Shown here piece after piece: positions 47,192 through 58,125 of a stretch of 64,000 nt of DNA. The notes under the pieces were generated by a model, which was given only the letters and a program-made list of their open reading frames with translations, ran no database searches and was not told where the DNA came from. The DNA is from Epiperipatus broadwayi (lineage: Eukaryota > Onychophora > Udeonychophora > Euonychophora > Peripatidae), in contig JAQFVV010012572.1 of the NCBI GenBank assembly GCA_028023455.1, positions 2,358,001 to 2,422,000 of the forward strand, written 5' to 3'. Each line of letters starts with the position of its first letter. Positions within the stretch are counted from its first letter, which is position 1. Both the position numbers and the translations under genes were made by a program.

Positions 47192-47480
47192 GAGGGGTGG
47201 CTTCAAAAGATATCCAGCCTGTTTTTATATTCTCCCCCATCAAACAAATTTCAATGTAATGGTCACGAAGAATAAAGCACAGAGAAAACAAGTAAAATTT
47301 TTACAAAAATTCACATACTAACTCAGACATCAGTCAGTGAGGACAATGTTTGTGTATCAAACTGAACAATCAAAATTCGACTGCTAAGACTTACTAAAAC
47401 ATATATTGTGAATAAAAATTTGGAATGTCAGAACTTACTGCCATTCAATCAGAAAAACATTGAAATGTAGACATGATATA
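47192..47480 (+). repeat. Captured copy of LINE 5' region
   Basis: This segment is about 95% identical by eye to 43257-43543, from GAGGGGTGGCTTCAAAAGAT through the IWNVRTY start of the endonuclease to ACATGATAT. In the palindrome it replaces unit B. It carries no complete coding region. Confidence 0.8.
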
Positions 47481-47493
47481 TGTGTGGAAGATG

Positions 47494-47548
47494 ATAATCT
47501 GGACCAACTGATGATTGCTGGTTTAGCATGAAATACGTATTGGTGATT
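47494..47548 (+). ncRNA. Type I hammerhead ribozyme, FB-B right arm
   Basis: Box CTGATGA at 47508-47514, stem II TGCT/AGCA, GAAA at 47530-47533, then TACGTAT and TGG. It lacks two bases after the stem III palindrome compared with the 59.8-kb copy, so the cleavage base is uncertain. Confidence 0.6.
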
Positions 47549-47929
47549 ATTTATCTTTTCAGCATATATGTGCTTGAGTGTATCAGTGTTATTAGATAGA
47601 GTGGAGAGTGATGGGCCATCTGAAAGTCTGTGCTCATATACCCTATATTACATAAATGGACACAGATATATAATAAGCCTGTGTTTCAGTTGTTCTTTCT
47701 AACATTGTAAAAATAAATAATTGAATGACTTTATTGTTTGGGAGTTCATAAGAAGTTTGAGAACTGGAAGTAACATTTAGGTGATCCATGAATTTTAAGC
47801 ACCACAATCTTTCACTCTACAATGCACCAAAATGATAAAGCTTCCAAAACACTTTTGCCTAGCCTCACTTTTTTTAAAAAAGATAAGCTCTTATAAGAGA
47901 TACTAAAGTTTTAGGTTATATATTAAAAT

Positions 47930-48500
47930 GGTTAATGCAAAATCCGACATACTTAAGGAATGATAACGTGAAGAGGTTAACCAAACATAATGGAATAGTT
48001 ATGTACTTTATGTCTTGAAAGTAATATTACTAATGGTATAAGCTATCAAAAAGAATTAAAATTAAGACTAGCCATATCAATAACATATCTAGGAGCCAAG
48101 GACAGGATTAATAAATGCAAGAGATTCAAATTAAATGCATATTAATTAGAATTTTATGATGATATGAAAATGAACAATGGCAAAAGATGCATTGAGAAAA
48201 ATAATGGTATTTGAAAGAGCGTGCTGTGCTAAGAAAAGTTATTGAGGATTGGCTGAATGCAAAAAATTTTCAATGAAGGATTGTGCAAAAATGTGAATAG
48301 GAGAAAAAATTTATTAAAGCAAGTTATAGAAACAAATTCCTTCTGCTTGGTTATATATATCAATGAATAATAATTGAAAAATATTTCATTTTTTGATATG
48401 GCACAACAAACAAGCAAAATAAAGAGAAGATCCTTAGAATAATATGAAATTAATCTGCTGTCAGTGAAGAGAGTTCATGAAAAAAGCATATATATTTAGT
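47930..48500 (+). pseudogene. RTE-like LINE relic, part 4: RT thumb and C-terminal part
   Basis: The + strand reads ISYQKELKLRLAISITYLGA (the RT thumb block 'E+K-R+ALAK-A---L'), then KLNAY, and later a decayed KRCIEKNNGI with CYRKLLRIGW-like sequence. This is the order found after the RT core in RTE proteins. It completes the LINE whose earlier parts lie at 43.26-46.54 kb. Confidence 0.6.
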
Positions 48501-48544
48501 GACTGTAGACGCATGTCTTGTAGTAATGATGATTTTGCCAAGAG

Positions 48545-48655
48545 CAAATAATGGAGGGTGGTGGGTCGTGTAAAAGTCTGTGCTTATATACCCTATATAT
48601 TACATATATTAGTACAGGTATATAATAAGCATGTATTTCAGTTATTCGTTACTTT
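48545..48655 (-). repeat. Solo end of FB-B
   Basis: AAAGTCTGTGCTTATATACC through TAATAAGCATGTATTTCAGT is the inverse of the FB-B outer end (compare 10.0 kb). No partner arm is adjacent. Confidence 0.6.
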
Positions 48656-48659
48656 AAGA

Positions 48660-50490
48660 AATGCTATAAATTATGTAGATAGAATGTTTTGTTTTTCTCT
48701 TTATTATTATTTTAGTACCCCATGTGGTTGAGCATTTGTATACTCAATTATGCCTAGAATCAATCTTGATAACATTTATTATTCTAAACTTATTCTGATA
48801 TTGTCCTTTTAAATTACGAGTATCTAGCCAGCCGTGTCTCATGAGGAATAATTCTGACATACATTTTATTTATTTTGTCGGTTTAAAAATATTTTGATTG
48901 GTCATAAGTATATTAGTGATTTATTAGTATTAAAGAAAACATTTTTTTTTTTTTGCAATGTTGTAAAATCGATATACAAATTTTATATATTACATGAGCT
49001 ATGAAGAAGGAAAGATAATAATAGTCAAATGTCATGTTAAAGTTTACGAATTCACTTGTTTCTTTCTTTAAAAACGAGTCTTTACAACATGTATCCAAAC
49101 AACTCTTTCTTGGAAGTGCTTGCAAAGAGATTTTGCATTTATAATATTTAAAAATAAAACTTGTCTAAGACATTTTACTTATGAGTCATATCATGGTATA
49201 GGCAGTCGTTTAATGAAATATTTTTTGACAACTGCTATTGGGGAATTTAAAAATATTAATGCCATAAAGACGCACATATACTGTATATATAGAACCAAAC
49301 AATTCCCTGAGATATATTTTATTCATAAAAATAAGAATTTTAAGACTAATAATATTAGATTTATTCGTAGAAATAATAATAATATTAGATTTATTTCACG
49401 CACACATGTATTAAAATTATAAATTATCAAACAATTGCTGGCGATGAGAAAATCCTTAAGTAAAATTTTCTCAAATTTCTCCAAGATTAAAACGATTGAA
49501 CATTCTTTCTAGAAATGTTAAGATGTAGTATCAGTTTTTCTAAAAATAGCAGCAAAAATAAGCTCTGTTTCGCTGCTTCAAGAAATGTAAAAGGCGAGGC
49601 ATTTTGGTATCATTTAATCTTTTTGTGAAAAAATAACAATACCCCTCCCCCCCCCAAATAATTATTCAAAATTTGATTTTGAAATAATGTTTGTAATGAT
49701 CTTTTTGAGGCGGAGGGGATATTTTAGAAGTTTAAGTTTTATAATGTATATACTTGTACATAAACAAACTAAAGGACCATTGTTAGCTATATGGAGAGAA
49801 CTGTATTTACGTTGAATGGATTTTAAAGGGTATGGATAATATTGCATATATTCAATAAATACAACAGTAATTGCTTTCATTTAAAATGTATGACTGATGA
49901 TAGAATACATAAAAAGTTATAATTAGGCAAATTATTGATATCTTTCAGAAAAAAAAGTTACGTGATATCATATATAACAAGATAAAGGATCTTCAGCGTG
50001 TGATATATATATATATTCAGAACATATTTAAAGTTTAGAATCTTGTATGTGTAGAGATCGCACAAATCATTTAAATTTTTTTTTTGACTTTCTATATTTG
50101 TTTTTTCTGGAATTAGAAAGGCATATTTGTATTTGAATGGCTGTCGATAATGTAATACGTAAATATTTAGCTACAAGATCTATAAATGCTGTCTCTATAA
50201 CTACTCCATTATTACTGTATTGTTTTTAAAAAATAGATTTTACTTAATATTAGTATGAGATAATTCTCGAAATTATGATTCATTAGGATGTACAGCTTTA
50301 GCATTTACATCATTAAGATCCTGCTTTTTACATAAGATTTTGATGACTAATTTGTTTTAACGTTTAAGATATTTTCAAAGGCATGTTTACAATTCAAAAG
50401 CAAAATAAAATTAACAAATTTTTATTTGGTTTACTTTATTCTAATTACACACAATATTAAAATAGAATTTAATTTTTTAAATAAGTAATA
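48660..50490. other. AT-rich DNA, nothing recognised
   Basis: The 100-residue + ORF at 49.12-49.42 kb is rich in I, N, K and R and has no motif. I see no gene, although the region lies just upstream of the promoter-like patch. Confidence 0.45.
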
Positions 50491-50494
50491 CAAA

Positions 50495-50690
50495 GAGTTG
50501 TATGGGAAACAAAAGAGCAACGTCAACTTTCGCAGCTTAACATTTACAACGTAGTGGACGACTTCTATTTCTCTAATAAAAATCTTTGATTGGCTCAATA
50601 TGACGTCATATGAAGTCACACGATTCTTTTTCCTGTAAACGATTCTCACTTCCCATTATTCACATTGGTTAAATACTGCTTGAGGAAGAG
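50495..50690 (+). promoter_or_regulatory. Candidate host promoter and first exon
   Basis: Within about 150 bp there are several CpGs (for example CGTC, TCGC, ACGT, GACGAC), a CCAAT-type box (ATTGG, 50589-50593) and a perfect CRE palindrome TGACGTCA (50601-50608). A second ATTGG lies near 50664. The patch ends in GAGGAAGAG|GTAAGTTTTT, a near-consensus splice donor at 50691. Together these look like a promoter with a short non-coding first exon on +. No TATA box is evident. The transcription start is unknown. Confidence 0.4.
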
Positions 50691-52650
50691 GTAAGTTTTT
50701 CTGTTGAGGTATTATACACTATTCGTTTATTTTATATTTCGTCTATTATATATTCGGAAAAAGAAACTATAGCCTTATTATGTCATTTCTTGAGAATTGT
50801 TCATTATGTTTTTGAGTGAAATTGAATTTTTGAATCGAAGCAAACAAAGGAGTAGAGGGTGCACTTACACATAATCATGGCGAGCTTTTCGTACAATGTA
50901 GTCTAGCCACTTGTTAAGAATTAGAGTCGTAAAGAAAAAAGATGATCATGTGAAAAAATAATTCTTTATAATTTTTTTTTTTTGAGGGGGTTCGAATTTC
51001 TATATATACTTATGACTAATTAAATATTCTATTCCTGTATATATCTATAAAAAAAAAAAAAATTATTTGGGCTGGGTCCTTTTGTTATTCATTTTGAATT
51101 TCGTAAATAAAATAAAAAAGTCTGATGACTAGAATTCTTATACTATACCAGAACATTTCATAGGCGTAAACGTTTTTCTTTTTCAGTTCCTATCTGAAAC
51201 GGATTTTATTCGTCTTAATACTTTTATAATAAAAACCTCATTCCCTCTCTTACTCCGGAAATTTCAGTTAGATATTCTGGATAAATTTCAAGATGGAGTT
51301 GCATAAATTATTAATACATAAATATCCATACTAAACATAATGCATGGGTCAATCTAATTCCCCCCTACCTTTTTTTTTTTTTGTGATTGAAAAAACGAGC
51401 TAAAACTGCAATTTTGTTTAAAAAGTAAACCTACGTTGTACATCTGTTATTGTACTTTTCGTTACTTTTTTTTTTTTAATCGACTGCCATTTCTTTCACC
51501 AACTAGCTTCTAAGGCTCTTTATATATTAAAGTTTTTTGCCTGAATTATTTGAGATCAATAATTCCTAACTTACTCATTTATTTCTTGAATTTTAAATTA
51601 GATTTGCCCCGCCCAGATATCTTGCATTAATCGATAATTTTCGTCTTTTTAATACAATAGATGATAAGATTTTATTTTTAATATTTTTTTTTTAATTTTC
51701 AATATTTTATATAATTATGTTAGCATTTGATGTTATTTTACTAATGAGTACATATACTTTTTTCAAAAACGAATATATATTTAATATTCTGATGATGATG
51801 ATTTTGTAAAGTATATTCTAATAGAACTTTTGTATTTTCCTTATATTCTGTATTTTAAATTCAGCTTAATCACAGAATACTGCACTTTATAAAATTTGTA
51901 TAGCTTATTATAACTTGTGTTTTTGTAAGTTGCTTAAATCTTAAGAAACGATGATTTAATATATCGATTGTTAACTTTTTTTTGTTGCTAATTTGTATAA
52001 ATCTTATATACTACTTACTTTTTAATGTTACTCAGCTTTTCGTAAAAAGTCTACTTACTTTTTAATGTATAATGTTATCGTAATAGTATATTTGAAGAGG
52101 TTTCCTTTCGTGTTTCGATATGATTTTAAATATTTTTATAAGGTATTATAATTTGTGATTCTGCAAGTGGTTTAAATTTTTAAGAAACAGGCCAATTTTT
52201 TTTTCTTTTTGTAATTTGTATAAATATATACCATTTATTCTTTAATGTATTAATCCCATCATTATAAGGACCTATCTGAAATGAATTTTTTTATTATCTT
52301 TATATAATTTTATTAATTATTTTAAGGATTTCATGAAAAATTTCGTAATTAGAATATAATACAAAATTCTGCTTCCCTAAAGAAGACACATATAGATGTC
52401 ATATATAAGTAATTTTTCATAATGAGTAGTTGCTATCATTCATCAATGAAAAAACATTTTCTCCATGTGCTCTTTTATTTATGTTCTCATGTTTTCCACA
52501 AACTATCCCAAAAGATGTATATTCAATTTAATTACTTTTAATTTCTTCAATAAATACATAGGTTGTACTTATTTTTTAATTGTATGTTTCTAATTTCTTT
52601 TTTCCTCAGTTTTAGTATCTTATTCTTTAAATCTATATCACTAAAATCTA
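50691..52650. other. Possible intron or intergenic DNA
   Basis: T-rich sequence with some CpGs up to 51.3 kb, perhaps the 5' part of a first intron. ATG at 50877 starts a nine-codon frame (MASFS...) that I do not call. No coding exon is recognisable. Confidence 0.3.
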
Positions 52651-52829
52651 TAATTATTGTTTGGTTTCCATCTAATATGAGTTATGAGTATTGAACGTCT
52701 TTAGAAAAATTTAACTTTATTTAAATATTCCAAATACATTCAACTGTTAATAATAGCACATCAAACAGGTTAATATATGCACAACATTTCGAGAGATATT
52801 ATTCTCCCCTCTTCTTCAGGTCGTTTCTG

Positions 52830-52925
52830 ACCTGACCAGTGACAGTACTAGCATGGGAATCGAACCTGTCCCTTAGATTCTTTAGTATTGAATTTTAAGG
52901 TAACACTCTAACCAACAGGCATCAG
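52830..52925 (-). repeat. tRNA-like SINE head, left arm
   Basis: On the minus strand the A-box-like CAGTTGGTTAGAGTG order is followed by a B-box-like GGTTCGATTCC (52856-52866 region). It is the inverse of the head at 53.36 kb. Confidence 0.45.
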
Positions 52926-53081
52926 TGACAGTACTAGCATGGGAATGGAACCAGGCCCATATGATTTTTTCAGTTGGAGAGCTGACTTTAAAGACATGAA
53001 GATGTCTAAAAGTTTCAGATCTTCTTCTAACAATTAACTTTTAGATAAATGCTTTGCTTGAGTTGGTTTTTTAAATCTAAG

Positions 53082-53137
53082 GTCCCAACTTCTCACTGAA
53101 GAGACCCATAGGTCGAAACCGGTCTGGGGATGGGGAC
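53082..53137 (+). ncRNA. Type I hammerhead ribozyme, best-fitting copy
   Basis: Box CTGAAGA at 53096-53102. Stem II GACC/GGTC with loop CATA is flush to GAAA at 53115-53118. Stem III is the palindrome ACCGGT followed by the cleavage C at 53124. Stem I is TTCTCA with TGGGGA, then after an internal loop GTCCC with GGGAC. Every element expected of a hammerhead is present in the right order. The ORF that overlaps it on the minus strand is noise. Confidence 0.85.
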
Positions 53138-53354
53138 AATCCAAGATAAAAATGATTTGAATGTCTTCTCTTGTAGTAGCATTTATCATTAAAAATAAAA
53201 AAAAAAAGCTTGCTTAGAGCTATTAGCACGCTCTTAATTTTACATATTTGTAAGTGCAAGCTATATATAAGTCATGTGACATCTGACTTGTTATTATTAC
53301 GATTCTTGAGTATTGAATTTTAAGGTAACATTCTAACCAACTGCCACTCTAACC

Positions 53355-53430
53355 AAGTGCCAGTTGATTAGAGTGTTACCTTAAAATTCAATACTCAAGA
53401 ATCTAAGGGTCAGGTTCGATTCCCATGCTA
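53355..53430 (+). repeat. tRNA-like SINE head, right arm
   Basis: TGCCAGTTGATTAGAG (A-box-like, 53358-53373) and GGTTCGATTCC (a perfect B-box form, 53413-53423) are about 40 bases apart, as in tRNA genes with a long variable arm. Stem pairing is incomplete, so it is a SINE promoter and not a working tRNA. Confidence 0.55.
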
Positions 53431-53629
53431 CTACTGTCACTCACTAGTCAGGCCAGCAATACTTGAACAAGAGGGGAGAATAATATCTCTCGAAACTTTG
53501 TGCATATGCTAATCTGTTTGATGTGCTATAACTAAAAATTGAATGTATTTGGAATATTTAAATAAAGTTAAATTTTTCTGAAGATGTTCAATACTCATAT
53601 TAGATGATGGAAATAGTCCAAACAATAAA

Positions 53630-54895
53630 TACAACTAAAACATCATCATCACAAACCTTCAGGAAAACATCAATAAAAACTGTTATTTTTCATTTTATTC
53701 TAATTATTAAAGCCCATATAAAACAATGTTCTTGAATAAAATTCCTGTTTGCGCTATAGCAATTTTCATTCCATCATCACTATTTTCATCACTGCTTAAA
53801 CACTCCTATATATTTAAAGTAATTCATGTTTCTTTTATTGTCTTTGTTTATTTGCATTTATTCTAAATTTTCTTTTCTTCATTGTTTACAAGTAAAACCA
53901 TATTAGAAACTGATGCAGAGTATCTTTCTTTCATTGTTGATTTTATTTCATCAAAACTACTTATTTAATAACTCAAATAAATATTGGAATAAAATATAAT
54001 AATCAACATTTCTTTCTAATTCATATACATATTTTCTAATAGTTATCTACTTTTATTATCATTAAAACAAATACTTGTATTAACTTTTTGTTTTGTACAT
54101 ATTTTAGTAACTGTCCCCATCAATTATATCTTTTGTCTGTAGCTTTTCTAAATCCAAACTTCTCTTCAGAAAATATAGTTATTCTATTAGAAATATGACA
54201 CTCAAGAATTAGCATTTCTGCAGCATGTGAAATTAAATTCATCAAATTTTATTTCATTAGACTTTCTTCCTTAAACATTGAATGCTATTGAAAAAAAAAA
54301 TTAATCGCTATCGAATTATAAAATATATTACAAACTCTAGTTAAGAGTGTAAAATATGAATTTGTAATTTTTTAATTTACAGCATCTCTACTATATTTTT
54401 TTTGATTTTTTTCTTTATTTTTTTTTTTTCTTAATGATTTCTTTTCCTGTTTCATGTATTGAAATTTTTGTCACTCTCTCAAAACTGTAAAAAATGCCTA
54501 AATTATGTTATAAAGTGAATAGGTGGATAGTTGAACAATTTATATGCGAATTCTTGCTTGAAATATAAATAATCAGGCTAAAATTATCCTATTTTAATAG
54601 AGCTAATTTAATTCATTAGAGAACAGGATATAAAATTCGAAAAAGTTGGTGGTGAAAGAGTTAGCATTGAGATGAATTATTCCCAATAATAAATGTGCAT
54701 TAAAAGCCAAAGAGATGATGAGGCATTCCGAACAAAAATGCTATTAATATGATTACCAGAAATTGACATCAATTTTAGTTTTTTTAAAAATTATTTTTAA
54801 AAAAAGTGAATATATTAGAATGACTTGTAGCTTTTTTCTAATTAATCTCTTTTAAACAATTTTTATATCAAGTAATAAAATAAATAATTAAATGA
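53630..54895. other. AT-rich DNA, nothing recognised
   Basis: No gene or known repeat is visible. Confidence 0.45.
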
Positions 54896-54904
54896 TTTAT
54901 TCCT

Positions 54905-55002
54905 TGAGAACACCAGAAATGACAGAGCTGGATCTACAATTCATAGACCCTTGAGCTCCAAGAACTACCACTCTACTACTGCACTGAACCTGACATTAAG
55001 GG
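54905..55002 (-). repeat. tRNA-like SINE relic (GAGCTCAAG family)
   Basis: On the minus strand GTAGTAGAGTGGTAGTTCTT is followed by GAGCTCAAGGGTCTATGAAT and a CTCTGTCATTTC block also seen at 5.0 kb. Confidence 0.35.
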
Positions 55003-55071
55003 ATAAAGTATATGGATTTTTGACTTATAATAAGTTACTATGTATCCGAGAATTGAATATCCAAAAGAACT

Positions 55072-55240
55072 AGACTTAGTATTATTACTTACTAAATAAA
55101 AAAAAAGAAAAAATTTAATTAATATTCATGTCTAGTTTTAATCTTACATTAAGTAGTCAAATCATGTATGGTTAAAACTAGATGTGAATATTAATTAAAT
55201 ATTTTTCTTTTTTATTTATTAAGTATTGGTACGAGTTTGG
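55072..55240. repeat. Small fold-back
   Basis: TTAATTAATATTCATGTCTA at the left is inverted at the right (TAGATGTGAATATTAATTAA), and outside it the block ACTTACTAAATAAA is inverted as TTTATTTATTAAGT. The arms are about 65 bp. Confidence 0.7.
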
Positions 55241-57195
55241 TCTTTTTCCATATTTAACACTGGGAAATATAACGATATTAGAAATTAAACTACATGCAGG
55301 AGTTAGACATAATAATGGAAATATCTGTAACAACTTATTATTAATTTTCATAGGGAGTACCATTTGAATCTAGAACTGCTTAATACAAATTATGTTAACA
55401 TTTGGATAATATTTAAGAGTAATCGTTTTTATTCATTCTTAGCATAATCTTGAAAAATTGATCCTCTTCTATTTTTCATATATTGTGAAAATTTGATACT
55501 ATTCATGACGACCAGGAGTTGATGTTATGACATAATAATAGTAAATTTGCAACAGTCGTGCTCAAACTTTATCATGGAAATGAAATAAATGTGTATTGAT
55601 ATTTATTATAAATGTTAGTTTGCCTATATAAGAATTTTTTTTCATCCACTCGAATCATTTTTTGTCACAATATGAGATAAAAAAAATATGCAAAAAATTT
55701 TTTTTGAAAGAACTCTTAAATATGCTGATTAATACAGTATAGAAATGAGATGAATTTAAATGTTTAATAGTTATCCAATTTGATAATCTTAATATGTATT
55801 AGTTATTTTAGATTTAAGTTGATTTGAATCACTAGCATTTATGACTCCTTAATGTAAATCCTGTTTAAATTTAAGTAATTATTTTAAAAATATTATATTA
55901 TCCACAAAATGTCATGATTTTATCTCAGATCCCTGACATTAATTTCAATAGTAGCTTTGAGGCTGAAAATGCAGGTGTCTTCTGATATAATAAATAATTT
56001 TTCATGGGGAACCACAAGTTCTCATGATTGATTTGGGGAACGTGTTTTAGTCTTTACTTCCTCAATTAATATTTCATTGTGGGCTGCATATGTGAAAACA
56101 GTATAATATTATAAGAATTTGATATTTCAAGTGTTGAAATAGTCCTGCAGCAGAGATGTACCTGCAGAACATGTGGATATTTTTCAAATCATGACAGGCC
56201 ACTGTTTAATTTTGAGAAAAAATTTTTTTTGGGAAAGACTAGACAAAATCTGTTAATTAATGGGAAAATTAAATAATGATCTGTTTGTCTGTTTATTGTA
56301 TGGTGCTTGCAATCGTGCACGATCATTTTTGTGATGGAATTTACAGCAGATAATAACATTGAATGACAATTTGACTAATGGTTAAGAAAATCATGGAGAG
56401 TTCTGTTAGACATAGAATTATTCAATTTTTTTCCAAAATATATGCTGATCTCTGCAGTGTTTTATTTTTTTGTGTTCTGTAGTTTTTGTGTTTTTGGCTA
56501 TAATGCATATAATTTTCTTTGTTCTTTTTCTATACTGATTTTATATTGAAATTGATTCCTGCAGATTTTATTTTTCCATTTTGAATGAATGCAGTCATCC
56601 ATCTTAATAGTCACTTATAAAACATTGAGTAATTCATTACTTTTGGATGTTAATTGTCCAAATGACCAACTATTTGGTTTGTCCTAAAAAATACCCAGCA
56701 TTTTAGAGGCTTGTGAGATAGGTAACATTATCACTTATATAGTATTTGATATGAAAAATGTAGAACATTAGTATAGTATATGTAGATCTTTCTATTTTTG
56801 TTAAATGATAACCAAAATATAATACTAATATAAGTACAGTGTTCTCTTATTATCTAACCCCTATCTGCTTTGTTTAATGAATTTAATTATTTTACAAAAT
56901 CATCAGATAATCTAGAATAGCAGATTAGATTTTTGTTCAGATGATTTTATTTCTATTTAAACAAGGTTTATGTATAAAATACATAGTTCTTATATAGAAT
57001 ATGACTTTTAATGAATATAATAATAAAAAACATAAGTGACTATTGCTTATTATTTGTTGTAAATTCTATTTTTATTTTTTTGTCTCATTTAATAATTTAT
57101 AATAATTTTATCATATTATATATATATTCTCACGTGTGTTCATTAATGTGTGTTGTATTCATATTTAAATGTTGATAATGAATTTTATTTAAAAA
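55241..57195. other. AT-rich DNA, nothing recognised
   Basis: No coding frame, RNA gene or repeat family was recognised over this stretch. If the 50.6-kb promoter is real it would be intronic. Confidence 0.4.
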
Positions 57196-57212
57196 AAATT
57201 TTTTTTAAACAG

Positions 57213-57278
57213 ATTCAAAACTGTTATTATACACAATAGACAATGGATTCTACAAATGGCACGTTTCAGGCAAATTCA
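57213..57278 (+). CDS. Candidate start-codon exon of an unknown gene
   Basis: A T-run acceptor (TTTTTTTTAAACAG) ends at 57212. After 30 bases comes ATG at 57243 in a good context (GACAATGG), reading MDSTNGTFQANS. A moderate donor (TCA|GTATAG) follows at 57279, just before an in-frame stop. The size and layout fit a 5' exon with a short coding start, possibly spliced to the first exon near 50.69 kb. No downstream exon was found in the window and twelve residues are too few to assign a family. Confidence 0.25.
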
Positions 57279-57299
57279 GTATAGGCTTGTGTACATAAA

Positions 57300-57890
57300 T
57301 CTATGCTGAGTTTGTGCTGTAGCCAAGCATAAATATAAATATTGTGCTTTAAAATTAATAAATAAATAAAATTAAAAGCGTAGGTGGTGCGTGAAAGAGA
57401 AGCTATGCACAAATATGAAACACTTAGCGCTTTCGAGGCGGGTAGTATATTTTATAGCAGAAGTACTAAACTTACAAACTATGATCACCACTCATTACTA
57501 TATATAGAGTTTGTCATTGTTTTAAACTACTATAAACTAACTATAATAATAATAAAAAATCGAGCATTGTGTAGGAAGTCATGTAATGCTCAAGTAACAA
57601 AAATACATGTTAGCATAATTAACATGTACATATTGGTGCAGATTGATTAATGAATCTCAACTCTTTGCTTCATCATTGTGCTAAATAATAGTGGCATCTA
57701 TTTTATGTAAAAATCTGTTTAGTTGTGAATTGCTATAGCAATCTTATATCTTGACTGTTGTAGATTATATTATACCAGTATTTAGTTTTAGACAGTTAAA
57801 TAAATCCTAGTCAGATGATTCTCTTTACTTAAACTCATCTATATGCATGAGCAGTGGATGAACACTATGGGGTAATGGTAATTTCCTTTT
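57300..57890. other. AT-rich DNA, nothing recognised
   Basis: The 88-residue + ORF at 57.38-57.65 kb has no motif and AT-driven composition in its second half. Not called. Confidence 0.4.
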
Positions 57891-57897
57891 TCTGACA

Positions 57898-58125
57898 GTA
57901 CTTTGGAATTAGCGCTACTGTGACAATCATCTGGCCTTAGTTATTGTAACTTTGTGAATTATTCTAGCAATTTAAAGTTTTCATAATAATTTTGCTGCCC
58001 ATGTTTGCAATAGCAGAACACTAGTTATGATTATTATGAAAACCTAAAGTGCTAGAATAATTCACTCAACTAGAATAATTATGGCTGGACTATTACATCA
58101 TGGCCGTGCTAATTCCAAAGTAACT
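57898..58125. repeat. ~230-bp fold-back
   Basis: AGTACTTTGGAATTAGC at the left is inverted at the right (GCTAATTCCAAAGTAACT). Further in, GTGAATTATTCTAGCA and TTTTCATAATAAT are inverted as TGCTAGAATAATTCAC and ATTATTATGAAAA. No coding capacity. Confidence 0.75.

Larger units (their letters stand above)
46523..47706. repeat. Compound FB-B palindrome with 14-bp flanking repeat
   Basis: A single FB-B arm (46537-46945) is followed by a full palindrome (46946-47692) whose ends, AACTGAAACACAGGC and its inverse, match the solo ends at 10.0 and 48.6 kb. Both carry hammerheads. The centre of the palindrome (47192-47480) is not FB-B unit B but a copy of the 5' region of the neighbouring LINE. TTCTTTCTAACATT occurs on both sides (46523-46536, 47693-47706), so the whole compound probably inserted as one event into the LINE relic. 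Confidence 0.75.
52653..53629. repeat. Inverted pair of SINE-like units around an FB-C core
   Basis: The arms 52653-52922 and 53345-53629 are inverted copies. Each has a tRNA-like head, the block GAGGGGAGAATAATATCTCT, TGTTTGATGTGCTAT and AATATTTAAATAAAGTTAAA, ending near CTAATATGAGTATTGAAC. The centre (52.93-53.34 kb) contains a hammerhead and the FB-C end AAGTCATGTGACATCTGACT. Whether it arose from two SINE insertions or from a fold-back element with tRNA-like ends cannot be told from one copy. Confidence 0.7.

Noticed and set aside
50877-50906. ATG with short frame MASFS just downstream of the promoter-like patch
   Set aside because: It stops after nine codons, and the only donor inside (AAT|GTAGTC) is poor.
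52790-52830. CTGAAGA ... CTCTCGAAA on the minus strand (and its inverse at 53.46-53.51 kb), similar to a hammerhead core
   Set aside because: Stem II can form, but the sequence after GAAA gives no stem III palindrome with a cleavable base and stem I does not pair. I treat it as part of the SINE body.
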